From contig NW_019211459.1 in NCBI RefSeq assembly GCF_002443255.2, positions 23,404,330 through 23,468,329 on the forward strand: a DNA stretch of 64,000 bases, in the 5' to 3' direction. Positions within the stretch are counted from its first letter, which is position 1, and each line of letters starts with the position of its first letter. This document shows positions 33,500 through 46,000 of the stretch, one piece after another. The notes under the pieces were generated by a model, which saw nothing but the letters and a program-made list of their open reading frames with translations, was not told the DNA's origin and did not search any database. Source of the DNA: Varroa destructor. Its lineage: Eukaryota; Arthropoda; Arachnida; Mesostigmata; Varroidae. A program made the translations under genes and the position numbers.

Positions 33500-36080
33500 T
33501 TAAACTTTTTCGTTAAATAGCACCAGCATCAGTAGCAGCAACGGGGCATAGTGGGATCGCCAGCAAAGTAGAGGGCTCAGAGGAAAGCAAAAAGGCTACA
33601 GGCGCTTTAGCGCTGGCAGGAATAACAGGAGGATACGACGATGAGAAGTCAAGCTATGCTTGCATAAAGGGACGGACCTGCGTCGCTAGTAGTGGTGCGC
33701 TGAATGGTACATGGTACAACATGGCGATGGTATCTTTGGCTGTATTCAGCTCAACAACTATAGTAGCAACGACAATTTCGTGTGTTTCGGAGCGGGGAGC
33801 GGTACTACTTTTCGCGACTGGGGTTTCGGGATGGCGAGAGATCTGGCTAACGCAAACGGATAGGTAGCACAATAGTGATGGATCTACTACGGTGAGGCTG
33901 GCAATGTTCGCGCGATACGCAAAAACGACTAGCAACATATGAGCGCGCGGGATATTGCCATAGGTTTGGCAAGGTAAGACCCTGTTACTTGTTCCGATAA
34001 GCACATTATAACCTAGCGAAAAGTACTGCGAAATCTATGGCGTTGTCCACGCTATAGATACAGCAGGGTTATGTCGTTCTGTTAAAAGAAAAAATAACGT
34101 CGCTCCACATGGCGCGAAGTTCCGTACGGGTCTCGTCTTGTGTGAGGTGACGACGTACAGATTGAAAATGGCGTTATACGTGTACGCCTCGACATGTACG
34201 TATTAAAGTTTTTCCATTTTAGAAGAACAAAGAAATAAAAATCATTAATCCATACCATACCATAGCGTAAATGCATGCGGCAAACGAAATCTATGATTCA
34301 TGCCTGAATTTCAGCAACTGCTTTCATTGTCAGTCATTACTGATTTGACGTAATTTGTTATCGTTTTCAGGAAGAAATCAATTTTACTTTCATTACACTT
34401 CAAACCCTTCAAAAACCTCTACTGCATGCGACTTCGTGCGAGGTCTAAGGATGCATCCTATATAGCTTATTGGTGCTGGTTGTCATTTAATTCATGATCG
34501 ATGTGATAGTAGTTGTATTTATTGTTTCCTTCCTTCCAAACTGGAACATAAACTGGTTAATGTAACCCTTTTCTATTGGAGATTCGTCGGCTACTCGAAG
34601 GTCCATACAGGAAAGCCAGTGCCCGCAGTTCTAAACGAACAATTTGTGCCAACATGAAAACCCAGATGACGGACGTTCATTGACAGATTCGTTGCCTCGA
34701 CGCTCTTTTAAGCTCGCCGCTTATGGGCCCGTCGGCGGCTGATTGTCTGACCGGGATCTGCGGTTAATTGAAAAAGTGATGAACGGCCAGTCAGCCAGCC
34801 AGCCATAGCGTACTCTTACGGGACGGTCTTCTCGCTTCTGCTGCTGCTAGGATTGTTTCTGGTGTTACTAGGCTGTGCGCTATGCTTACTGCCCGCTTGT
34901 TTGGTTCTCTGATTCTTCTCCATGAGCGCGCGATCCATCTCCATCAAGAAGCCACCTGGTACGGACAACAGCCGCCTCTTGGGCGTCCTGCCAGTGTATC
35001 AACACCGCAGACCAGTGGAACTTACCATATCTTTCTTCTTTTCGTCAAAGTTCATCCATGTACGATCTAGTCGGGAGCTGCCCTTTCAGCTCTTTGGTCC
35101 GAGAACTTCGCACCTCAGTCGGACTCAGTCCCCAAATATCCCCATCGTTGACTCTTTGAACAATTAACTACAACTTGCATCTGTCAGGTCCAGCCTAAGA
35201 TACAGGCACCAATAATTGTGCGGGTACTTAAGTGAACGTTTTTGGCTAGTTCAAGTGTAATGAATACATGACATAGTCAAATGGTTGAGTTGATTAAAAG
35301 TGGCCAAAGGTTGTAAACACGCATGGAAAGAATGAGCGCATGAGGTAGTGTTATTGCCCCTGTGTGTGGACGAGACGTCGGTGCTACCTCATACTTGGGA
35401 GAACAAATTTGTTTGCGAAAACTGACAGAGGCAAACAGTCAACAAATTTAGAGCTGCTATAAACTCATGATTTCTAACGTTAGAAGTTAAAATTAGAGAC
35501 AAGATTCTTAAATAGAGCAGCTTTGATTATCACAAAACAGCGTTTTCCTAATTATGCCATATCTGCATCAATGAGGGAAATCCTTGAGGATCCTGCACCA
35601 ATGAGGAATGGGCATAGTACAATCATAGCTTCGATGCCGCAAGCGCGACCAATGGTCATCTGATTTACCAATGTCTCGATGTTAGAGTTACGTCAGTTAT
35701 TCGAGAATTGGGTTATCCTGTCAGTCTTTGTAAAATGAATCCCTACACTCATGATACAATTTTTCGAAGTGACTAAACTCTGCATCATCACCGGCAGCAG
35801 CAGAAAGGAAAACTAATTACCACCAATAGATATGCAGGTCTTTAGATCTCTTTATCTCGAGGGCAGAGATCGCCTACTGAGAAATGGCCATCGAAGCACT
35901 GAGACGGCCTGCCGTTTCCACTTCCTTCGCTTTGGCTAACCCCTTTAAATGAGCATTGCCCATGAGCTCCCCGTGTCTGAGTCTGCATTTCGCTCCATGA
36001 ATGAAAAGACGGATGTTCGCAGTCTCTCCTACCCAATTCTAATCCTTCCACCCATTCCTGAGCAAATAGCCGCGAACTAC
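33500..36080. other. non-coding stretch
   Basis: Short unsupported frames only. A 14-mer ctgcaYcaatgagg occurs twice, 30 bases apart (35563-35576 and 35593-35606). Confidence 0.55.
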
Positions 36081-36169
36081 GATTGAATGAAATTCTCGAA
36101 ATTAGTCTTCTGCTTATCATCAGGCAACGGCGCGATGATGGAGCGACCAAATGCCGCTGCCGCTTATAC

Positions 36170-36540
36170 CCAGCTTCGGTCCACTGTAGGGGCAATACTA
36201 ACGTCTTCTTTTTCATCGTCCTTTTTTCTTTTTTGCCACAATGCATTCGCCCTCGTCAATGCTCTCGGCTTTCGACTATTTTTCTTGGCCCCTTTCCTTG
36301 GCCGTGGTTCACTGTTCTATGGCTCTATTACTGCCAATTCTCCATTTCTGTTCGCGGGTCTAGTCTACTTGGTCTGTTGCGGTCTATGATCGACTGTACT
36401 GCTCTACACATCCATACTTTTTTCCTGAAGATGGACGCCCAAACCTTTCTTTCTTACTCTGAGCTATTCTTTGTTGATGTCGGTGACTACGAATATATTT
36501 GGTATTTCTGTATAGGCGTTCGCCCTCGATTGTTCAGTTA
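36170..36540. repeat. pyrimidine-rich block
   Basis: C/T-rich on plus, with long open plus frames (up to 152 codons at 36083-36541) that read as F/L/S-rich peptides. I attribute these to composition. Confidence 0.5.
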
Positions 36541-36999
36541 GTCACCCGTCAACTTCTTGTTGGTCGGCAAAAATGAAGGCCCTGGACGCCCACCCGTCGT
36601 GAGTACGAGTATGGTTCGGTGGCATGAATACCCCGACCAAGGCCAACCTACCGGGCTAGAACAAATGGTAAGATTCCACCGCACGTGACTTTAGCTCGGC
36701 TGTCAGCACTTCGGAGAGCATTGCCATCTACCTGCCCCTGGCGAAGGGTCGATGGACCGAAACCAAACGTCAGGCTTCTTCGTTATGCTCGTTTCCTCTA
36801 GCCCTTCACGGTACTTTCTTGGCCTGGCTCCGATCTCCATACGGGTCGGTTGCACTCGCATACGTCCTACTAAACGGTGCGGGCTATCCTTACTCACCAT
36901 AGAGCCATTAATACTGGTAGCTACCAACACTAGCGCACCCTATAAACTTAGCGACGATGCGCTTCGTTGAGCACGTTTGAGTTCAAACATGCCGAAGGC

Positions 37000-38460
37000 G
37001 AAGACCCGAATAGTTTTCCGTGCATAGAAAAACTGAACGCTACTCCTCCCTTTATCCTTGAGGACTTCGTCTAATGGCTGAACAACAGAGGTTAACCGGT
37101 GAACAACAAGAGGCGAAAAAAATAAAGGGCCAAAAAGGCGCAATGGCCTGGACAACCAAAGGGAAACAAGAGAGCAGAAGGATACCAACAAGAAATAGCG
37201 CAATAGAACGCTAACGAGTCGAAGCAAACCTAAGAGTAAGGGCTTAGTCAATAGGTAATGGTAATGGCGGTGCTGTGCGAGTGAAGCGACATAGTATCAG
37301 CAGAAGGGTTAGCTACCCCGACCAACGAGATTCACACTTATACTAGAATTTCTCACATGGGGCACAACCTTCTAAACTACGACAAAGTCCAGGGATAGGC
37401 CCAATGAAGGCCATATGTGCGATATGCACTCCCGATAACAATACAGTCAAACGTCTGATTCGGATGACAACAGCATGGTAGAGGTGAAAGAAGAAAACGG
37501 GGTGAGGAAGACAAAAAAAGAGAATTAAAAGACAATTGCGAGATATGCGGGGGAAATAGATGAGAAGTACAAAAACACTTGCGCTGGCTAGCGAACAACA
37601 CAATTCTAGTCTAGGGTCTGGTATAAGTAAGGGCTAGTAAAATTTACGAGAGAAAAAACGGCTCGAGACGAACCCGTTGAGAAGCGACTACCGGCTGGAA
37701 GGTTTAGTCGTGCAGGCCGCGAGAAGCAGACGATAAAGGACGACTAAAGAGTGGCGGGGCACAAATGTGAATAAGCCAAAATAGGAACCGAAGCGCCCTT
37801 GGACAAGATGAACAAAGGGGTGCCATGCAAACGAAAGGGGGGCAAATACATCCTTGGGGTTTAGAAGATGGAGCTACGATTGGGGCATACGAAGAACGAT
37901 CAGGAAGTAGCCGATGAGGGTGGAGGAAAATGGTCTGTAAAAGAGAGGCAAAACGAGAAAGTAAGAAGAGTGAGATGAAAAGTAAAGGCACGAATTAGGA
38001 ACAATTTTTCATCGGTCCTACGAAAAACCGACGGCCATAGTCACACAAGGGTTGTAGTAGGTCGACGTTTGCTCGATTCATGCTGATTTCTGCTGAATTG
38101 GCTATCCCGCATAGCACTCAGCAGTGAGCGTTGTGGCACAGCGATTTCAGCCCAGTGTCGAGGTCCGTCTATTGGGTGGGGGGCACTCAACGATCAAGCA
38201 AATTTTCGGGGATGAACAACACGTATGAAGGAACAAAATGAGGAGAAAGATAGAGAAAAAAGAATAAGCTACAAAAGTCGAAGGTTAACTGTGAGGACAT
38301 GCGCTTCGCAAAAAGTACGTCTATGCGTGTCTGCGTAAGAAGATCAGGAACTACGGGGCTCTGTGTAGGAACAAAGAAAACAGGGGAAACCAGTATAGGC
38401 TAAGAAGCCGAAGGAAAAAGTGAAACCAACCGGATGCAGAGCGCAAAAAGGCTTGCCAGC
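37000..38460. repeat. purine-rich block (opposite skew)
   Basis: A/G-rich on plus for about 1.4 kb (gaggaagacaaaaaaagag and similar). The skew reverses relative to 36170-36540 and again relative to 38500-39000. The minus frames here (for example 37704-37991) are hydrophobic low-complexity artefacts. Confidence 0.6.
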
Positions 38461-38688
38461 TTGTCCTATTCTGTAACTGCAATTCACAGTACCCTGTATT
38501 AACCCTCAGGCTTTTTCGGCTTTACCGGTTGTGGTCTGGAGTGCGCTGCTGTTCACCCAGTCGCTCATCGCCTCTTTCCTTTTGATTAAAATGAATACTC
38601 ACATAAACTACCACGTTGACCGCCGTTTCTGAGGACGGTGACTTCGTGCATTACGGCAGCAGGAGTAATGCGCAAGCCGAACACTCAC

Positions 38689-38762
38689 CCGCCGGCGAGA
38701 TCCGCAATAGTCCTATATATTTTCATTGTTGAATTTCGACTTTTCCGCTTGCGTTTGGTCAT
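38689..38762 (-). CDS. candidate exon with KRKRK start, unknown protein
   Basis: On the minus strand an ATG (context gaaATGA) opens 24 codons plus two bases (MTKRKRKSRNSTMKIYRTIA...) to a GTGAGT donor at 38688. The KRKRKSR cluster could be a nuclear signal. A second in-frame ATG has an excellent insect-style context (tcaacaATGA). The frame is also open upstream for about 45 codons, so this could be part of a longer exon. A 41-base piece at 39632-39672 on the same strand, with an acceptor gctgatttttcag and a GTGAGT donor, would join in phase through an acceptor near 38817. No family is recognised. Confidence 0.27.
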
Positions 38763-38899
38763 TTCATTTAGACTGTCATCCTTTTTTAGGCCGCCATTGC
38801 GTCCGTCTGACTTTACTCGACAAGACAAAGTTCGTCGAAAAGAAACAAGAAGTCGATGACAACGACGCCGACGCCTACGAGTCTTCGGCGTTCATACCA

Positions 38900-41330
38900 A
38901 CCGCTGTGTACCGACATCTATTCCTTTTCTCTATCGCTGCTACTGCTCATTTAACTCTCTGCCGTTTGCAACGCGAAAGAACGAGCGCCTGTTTCACGGT
39001 CTTTGCCGAGCCCATCGTCTGCTGCCCTGAGGACAACGAGAGATCTTAGCTAGCTCAGCTCTGTTAAACGGTGGCAGTTGCACGGTGGTCGGGCACAGGG
39101 GCACAGATCTTTCTTTCTACCACCATTACTGGTTTTCTTACTCATTCTGGGCGTGTGTCAGCCAGCGTCACACATCGTCCTTTCGTTAGGGCATAGACAG
39201 AGTGGCGGCGTAAGCTAGACAAAGCAATAACTGTCGCGCTCCGAGTTAGTGGAACGGTGAGAGCAGGGCACAGGATCACAACCAATCGAAAATAGTGAGA
39301 CACTTTTTCTCTGGTTGTTCATCCTTTTTGTCCATTGCACTAGAGCCTTTGCACCCCCCTGTCAGACTGTGGAGGTTGACTGACGCACGGAGAGCTGCTG
39401 ATGGGAGAGGTACTATCCTACCAACTTCAAGTCACCATGTCGACGCTTAATCGCCAGCGGCAAACGTAAAGGCCGAGTTTTGAGGCTCCATTTCCTTCAG
39501 ATACTTTCGTCTGACTTTTTGTCTTGTTCTCATTTAGCCTATTACTCGAAGCCTTCTTCGAGTTACCTAACGACTTGACTGCTAACTTTTCCGCTTCCGC
39601 GAGATTGCATGTCGACTTGCTTGACACTCACTCAACATGCTAAGTAGACGCTCAGTTGGACAAGCTTTAACGCTGAAAAATCAGCTAAAGCCCTAATGCA
39701 ATGCTCCCAAAGATATAATTTTATGTTTTACGAGGACATCTTCAGCTCGTAACTTTTTCTGTAATTTTCTATATAAGGAGCGGGCTCCAGACATTTAATA
39801 ATAAAAAAAACACATCTCATTTGTCCTTAGGTGGAACTCACTACTGTTATACGCTTTTTTCGTAATAAAAAATAGTCACCTCTAGTTAAAATCTCGTCTT
39901 ATAGATAAGCAAGCAGATAGATCAGTAGACATAATGATGACTCAGCTCCCATATCATCTGTCCAACCACATAAAAACATCGCCACATAGTAGAATACCCT
40001 TTAGTTTTCTAGTCCACAAGCTCGCCGTGTGGCGATCTCGTTGTTGAGCGAGGCCAGTTCATTGACTTCAACATCCGGCAGCACAGGCGAGGCCATTCAT
40101 TGAAACTGTGTAGATGTAAGACGAAACCTCGTGAGGGTCACAGGCAGCAAATCTTCTTGGTTTGACCATTGGTCTCTCATATCTCTTACGTGTCTGGTTG
40201 TGCTCGTTCTCTCTTACGCTATATTTTGCACGCTCCACGCACGCTTTCCTGGCCGGTATCCGTCCCGTTGACCCAGTGCCACCCTCTGCGAGTCTTTACC
40301 CTCCAGAGAGCTGAAGACCAAACAAATGATTATTAGTATTTTCATAAATGGCGTATCATCGTTCACGTTCACCATCACCTCTCCCCCGCCATGCTACCCC
40401 CGGCCGCCTGCCCGCCCAATGTTGACTTCCTCAGCTCGCGTTCACTATCTTCTTATGCTTTTGTTTGGCTTGGACTTTCGCTATTTTGGTCGGTTTTTTC
40501 TAGCACGTCCGGACCCCCCGAACAGCCAAAGCTCCGAAGCCCTGAAAGCGCCTACATGGTAAAAGTAGAACGTCTGCTTCTTCTGCTTCGAGACTCGTAC
40601 CCGATTCAGCCGCCTCAAGCGTGGTGGTAATGGAAATTCGTCCCAAAAAAAAAGAAACCCAGGGAGAAATTCATAAGTGTTGAATTTCTACACGATCTGA
40701 GCTGCTCAGCTCGATCCCTCTCTCTTTCTTTCGAATTCGCGCGGCGGCTTTGGTCTGTTTCATTGGAACGCTGCGCACGAACGGCCCAAACAGAAGTATT
40801 ACACTATCAGGAAAGGTGCAATGAAGACTGCTGTCTGGCGTTTGAAATGACTGGAAAATAGGATTGTAAGGGTCTATAATCCTGGTGCAAAGGTAGTGAT
40901 TGACTTAGAAGTGTCAATCACAGGTGAAAGATGATAACTGACTTCATTTGAGTGAGTCGATTGAGACTTCCGCTTAAGTGAGCTGAAAACTTTTTGCGTA
41001 GCAGCTATTATTTCAGCAGCTATAAAGCGATGGGCGCAGGTGCAGTCAATGGGGTCTCATGCGCAATAAATATAAATGTATTGAATTAATTTGAATTCGG
41101 ACTGTACTTTGGAGGCATATTTGGGACATCCTGTAACGCAGCTTAGATGAATCAATAGCTACAAATAAAAAAAGCCCGGATGAAAACACTAAATCGATCT
41201 TCGCGATCAACAAGATAATATGATCGTATCATGCTCGATAGGAGCCAAAAGACATTTTCGGAGCTTTCTTAGATCCCTGGCTTTTTGTGAGTGTTTAATA
41301 TAAGATACACGCGAATAAGCGATCACTTAC
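38900..41330. other. non-coding or unresolved stretch
   Basis: C/T-rich islands occur at 38500-39050 and 40180-40560. A lysine/serine-rich minus frame lies at 39427-39627 with no start or splice support. No gene is called. Confidence 0.45.
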
Positions 41331-41388
41331 AACAACAAGATACAGCAATGAATAAGCACCAATTGACGTTTTTTACGTCTCAATGAAG
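41331..41388 (-). CDS. candidate 58-base internal exon
   Basis: The piece is bounded on the minus strand by a strong acceptor (tcgcgtttccattgcag) and a GTAAGT donor. One of its three frames is open throughout (SLRRKKRQLVLIHCCILL). Such small well-bounded pieces arise by chance a few times in a window this size, and no partner exon was found. Confidence 0.17.
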
Positions 41389-41399
41389 CTGCAATGGAA

Positions 41400-42802
41400 A
41401 CGCGATATTACGTATGTAATTTTCACCTCTATTTTTCATCCTATCTGTAAACATTACGCATAGGTCAAAGAAATGTAGTGTTCAGGGTGGAAGCGGTCCT
41501 GGAACTCTTCCAATCAACGTAACAGGTTGAAGATCCGCCATCGCGGACCCATTCCTAGTGGTTCTAAGAGTAGTCCAGCCAATATTGACACCTGCGACCG
41601 ATGCGCGCGTATCTTGTTAGTCGTTCATTATGCATTCTGGATGCTTGTTTGGGTCGTTTTTATGAGACATGCTAGTACATCTTGAAGCGCGATATTCGAC
41701 GAGTCGATGTTGACTTGAAGAACAGTCACGTCTGGCTCGTTGCATCAAGCGATATCAGGCGCTAAAGTAACCCCTCATATCAATCTTGTATGTAAACGCA
41801 AATGTCTTCTTTTTTGCTATAGATTCTGTTTAGGTCCTTTGCAGGGGTCTGAAAATGATTGCTCTACAAACTTCAACAGCTCAATGATGTGTAGGGCACT
41901 ATTTATCGACCATACGAGACTCTTATGATAATACAGTGATAGACAACGAACTACATAACACTTGGACGAGTAATGGAATTGCCCAGAATAGCAAGATACG
42001 CTAGTCTTTTGATCAGGTTTCTTTTATTATTTGTTTCTTTTAATTATAATTGCATGTTCATATGAAGTCAAATATAGCAGATAACACGTAATACACAGAA
42101 AACAAAGAACAGTTCATGAATTAGCACATCATAGCTTTTTTATTAGGATAGCACCATATTCCAATTTAACCCCCATATTTACTTCCATATCAGACACTAC
42201 ATAGAAATCAGGGACATTGCTCAGTTGGGCCTGTAAACACGAGTACAACAAAAGAAATCGTAGTTGATTTTTTTATCGTACATTTATATATAAATCTATG
42301 TACTCTTTAAGCAGCCATTCCACGGCGTGATCTATGGCCGCACCCCACTTATAGTAGAGTTATCGTCCTTTCCTAAGGTCGTCCCTCAAACCAGTGGCCC
42401 CTTCGTTGCCATACAATTCCTCCTGTCTCCTTGCCATTGCACTCGATTGATATTCGTTCCAATGGCTCGTCGCGCTCAACGTGGCAGCTCTCGCTCTCGT
42501 CATCTACGGTTTCCTTCGTGAGAGGCTCGTGGCGCCGTGAAACTGGACCTTCCTTTTTCGCTGCCTATTTCGGAAGGTTGCAAGGAAGACACATTTTTCC
42601 TGCTGTATTCAATTTCTTTTTTGCTTTGGTGCAGCGCTTGGGTTTTTGCAGTTTGTCATTGGCAGTTTTTCCTGCGGCGCCTCTTTCTGCGCTACCGTCA
42701 CCATCGTTGCGCGGTTTGTGTAGCTCGTCAATTTTCCTTCAGCGCGCCTCAGCTCATCGGCCAGCTCGCCGAGCTTTAGAGTCGGCCTGGAGTTTCGACT
42801 GC
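41400..42802. other. non-coding; GC and pyrimidine-rich after 42310
   Basis: From 42431 a plus frame is open for 209 codons to 43060, the longest in the window, but it has no ATG until 42803. It overlaps a 140-codon antisense frame (42609-43031) in strongly skewed GC-rich DNA. I call only the part after the ATG. Confidence 0.45.
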
Positions 42803-43060
42803 ATGCCCCGCACTCCTGTCGTTCTTGGACGGCTAACTCTGAACGAGCGGTTCCCGGACAAATCCCCCATCGACGTCCCGTACGATTGCCTGCATTCTGC
42901 CGCGTTCGCCTACGGACACGTCTTTTTTTCAAGATCTGCGTCAACTTCCCTCTCGTCCACGAGAAGGGATGAGCACCTCGGATGGATCCGTCTTCTTGTC
43001 GCATCCCGCATTCTTTCAGACCTATACACAAAGATCTACTCGAATAAAAGAGATCGTTGA
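42803..43060 (+). CDS. candidate ORF or terminal exon, unknown protein
   Basis: From the ATG, 85 residues run to TGA. The peptide is less biased than the upstream part of the same frame (VVLGRLTLNERFPDKSPIDV, then GWIRLLVASRILSDLYTKIY). An AATAAA lies within the last codons (SNKR). No family is recognised. The antisense frame covers most of it, so orientation is unproven. Confidence 0.24.
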   Translation: MPRTPVVLGRLTLNERFPDKSPIDVPYDCLHSAAFAYGHVFFSRSASTSLSSTRRDEHLGWIRLLVASRILSDLYTKIYSNKRDR

Positions 43061-46000
43061 AGGGTGTAATATGAATGTTATGTGACTGTGAGCAGGCGCA
43101 ATCTGACTTGCCAGGTCCGGTTCGGAGGACTCCATGCGGTTGCCTACTAGGCCAGTGTTATCATGGCTTGGGCACCAAAAAGAACCGCGACAACGGTGCC
43201 TGCTTTTCCTTGGCCTCTGACTGTGTTGCTGGCGATCACGTGCATTGCAACGAGCCGTCCTCGCAGCGGAAGTAGCAGTAGAGGTGCGTGTGTACTGATG
43301 CAATTCGCTTGTTTCGGAGTATCTGACGCGCGCTACTTTGAGAATTCTGCGCAGTCTGACCTTCCATGATGGTTCGGATATTTTCCCTAGGCGCTCCTTC
43401 TACGTCTTGGTTCTGGGATGTGCGATGCGGTCAGCCAGCGGGTCTAGCCACTGTCCGCCCATCTATATGTAATTCAGAAGAGCCAGCCTTCTCTTCTACG
43501 CGTTCTCGCCTGCTACCCAGTCTGTTATGCCATTTTTTTAGCTGGATTGCATCACATATGCTATAAGTAAGCCGAATACGCGCTCAAGACGAACCAAAGA
43601 AGATTTGAATTGATATATGACCCGAGACTTCTCGCAACCATCAAGGTCTCATACATACGTAAACATACACGCTTATATTATTATCTACATACAGCGCGAA
43701 ATATAGTGTATTCTATAAAACCTTACTGATTTATTACATAGTTCAGCAGGTGCGCGATTCTAGCGAGCTAATATGTATTTACAGTGAACATAACGAGCCA
43801 CGACGACTTTTGCGTTTAGGGTTCAAGTGACTTTAGAGACGGTGTGTGAATTTCAAAGCAATCGTGACTATCGTGTTCTTCCTATTTTTATTATTATTGT
43901 GGTTCTAGCACTGGAACTTCTGGGTAATTGCTACCCATTAGAAACTATATATAAATATGGAAAATTGCTTAGATAACTGCGAAATGACGATTCATTTGTG
44001 TACACATTTTTTTTTTATTTATTTACAGTAATTTAAAACAATAATGACCTAGCCTAAGAGGCTAACTGTATGTTATAAGTCAGCCATGTTATGAAAAACT
44101 AATCAGCAGTAGATTTTTGGTGATTGTCTCTAATGCGTCATGAAAGCATTTATTTGAATTTAAAATTAAGTATCGAAATTTAACATAGTTTTATTAAGAA
44201 CTGTAAGTTACTCCGCTATAAATATTAAAGTCTCTTTTCTTTGAAGACAATCCGGGACCTCGTAATAAATCCACCAACATATGTAAAAACTAATGGAAAC
44301 AATAATTAATAGGCTACCAATATTTCTCGAGTGAGCATGATACATTACTGAAGACAGCCACATGTCAGATAGACTTATGTGTTCGATGAATTCGCCTAAT
44401 TTACTCCAGACCTGCAACTTGTTACCGCTAATAACTCTGCCGCTTAAGATATTAAATGGGCTAGCGGCTAGGCAGCTTTCTTTGCAGGCAGAGTCAGTTT
44501 TGAATATAGCATGAGCAAGCCGTCTAACGGTATAGAAATATGTGATAAGCGCCTAATAGATGGTCTTTTCTGGGACATACGCAGGTTCCTGAAACGTCCA
44601 AAGCGACGATATTCACGTGTTTTCCTCATATTGAGTATACCTATACCTGCCCTCTTTATCTCTGGTTAAAGTCATATTCCTTTAAGCTCCTTAGCTTCTA
44701 TCAGTTTGTCTGCTTCATTTGCGCATATAGTCTTCGACGTTTCCAAGGAGACGCTGCTAGTCTCCTTCGCCTGATGACGGTACGATTTTCGCCAACGGAA
44801 CAAGCCAAAAAGATCCAGCCAGTGATGGCTGCCACTGGAATGTTCCAGACTTTAAACTGTGGATTGACAAACGCGAACGAATGAGATGAACACCCGTATC
44901 GTCACTTTAGTCAATACATACACAGCATAATAATAATAGTGATAATAATAGATAGATCGAGAGAAATTTCGCTCACAGGACGCGCCTTTACATAAGAACA
45001 CCATTACCAATAGAATGGAATCGCGTTCTGAGTCTGACAGAGCCAGCTTCTAGCCTCATAGAAATTCAGAAAGCAGAACTCGTAGACGTAGACGCATATA
45101 GCCACACTTAGGGGTACATACACGGGACGTTCATTTTGTATACCAATTCGTGTACTTAAGGATTGCTCGAGCGTGTCAGGGGTTAGTGTTATCCAGCGAC
45201 TACAACTACTACAACTAAAATGTTGGTACTGCGCCTCCAGGGAAGGAGGGGAGCGGGGTAAATTGAAGATGGTTTTGGAGGTTTTTTCAGGAAGGGCAGT
45301 CGTGAGGATTCGTAGTGGGGAAAATACGCCATTGCCGCGACCGGATTCACTCTTAATATGAATTTGCTAGCGGTCCCATCGACTTAGTGGCGACTGTAGT
45401 TCCTGCTGGCCGTGCAGCAGACGTCGGGCGCTGGGGCCGAACAACCAAGAATTCGAACCGCGTGTGCGTTCAGCTTGTGTGAATTGTCGACATTTCGAAT
45501 AGTTAATGGTTCACATCCTGCTGGCTTCCGGCGCATCCACTGACTGTCTGGCTGTCGCTGTGGTGAACGCGTGGCAGAGTCGTGGCGCCAAGATTTAAAA
45601 TTTTTTTTTTTTTCGATCCAGCGTCAGGCAATTTTAACCACTGCCTAGCGCTCTCGTTGCCTTAGAGATTCGCACGTCAAAGATGGCTGTTGCACAGGGA
45701 AGCAACGCAGACAGTGTTGCAACGCTGAAGCTGAATCTAAGGCCAGTGACTACAGCGAGTCAGTAGCGCACATCCGTGTCTTTGTCGAACGGGCAAGGGG
45801 CACTCTGAGCCGCTGCTGTTGCTTTGGCTGCCGTGTCAGGATGTTCTTTCTGTTGCTGTTAAAGCATTTCGAGGTTCCGCTGACTGTTGAGTTTGCGATA
45901 GCGTCTAACGCCACCCCACTAATGCTTATTTTCCAATAGACACGTGGTTGAATCTCTCGGCTTTTCGGTGAGATGGGTACAGCTAGACTAAGCTCATTGG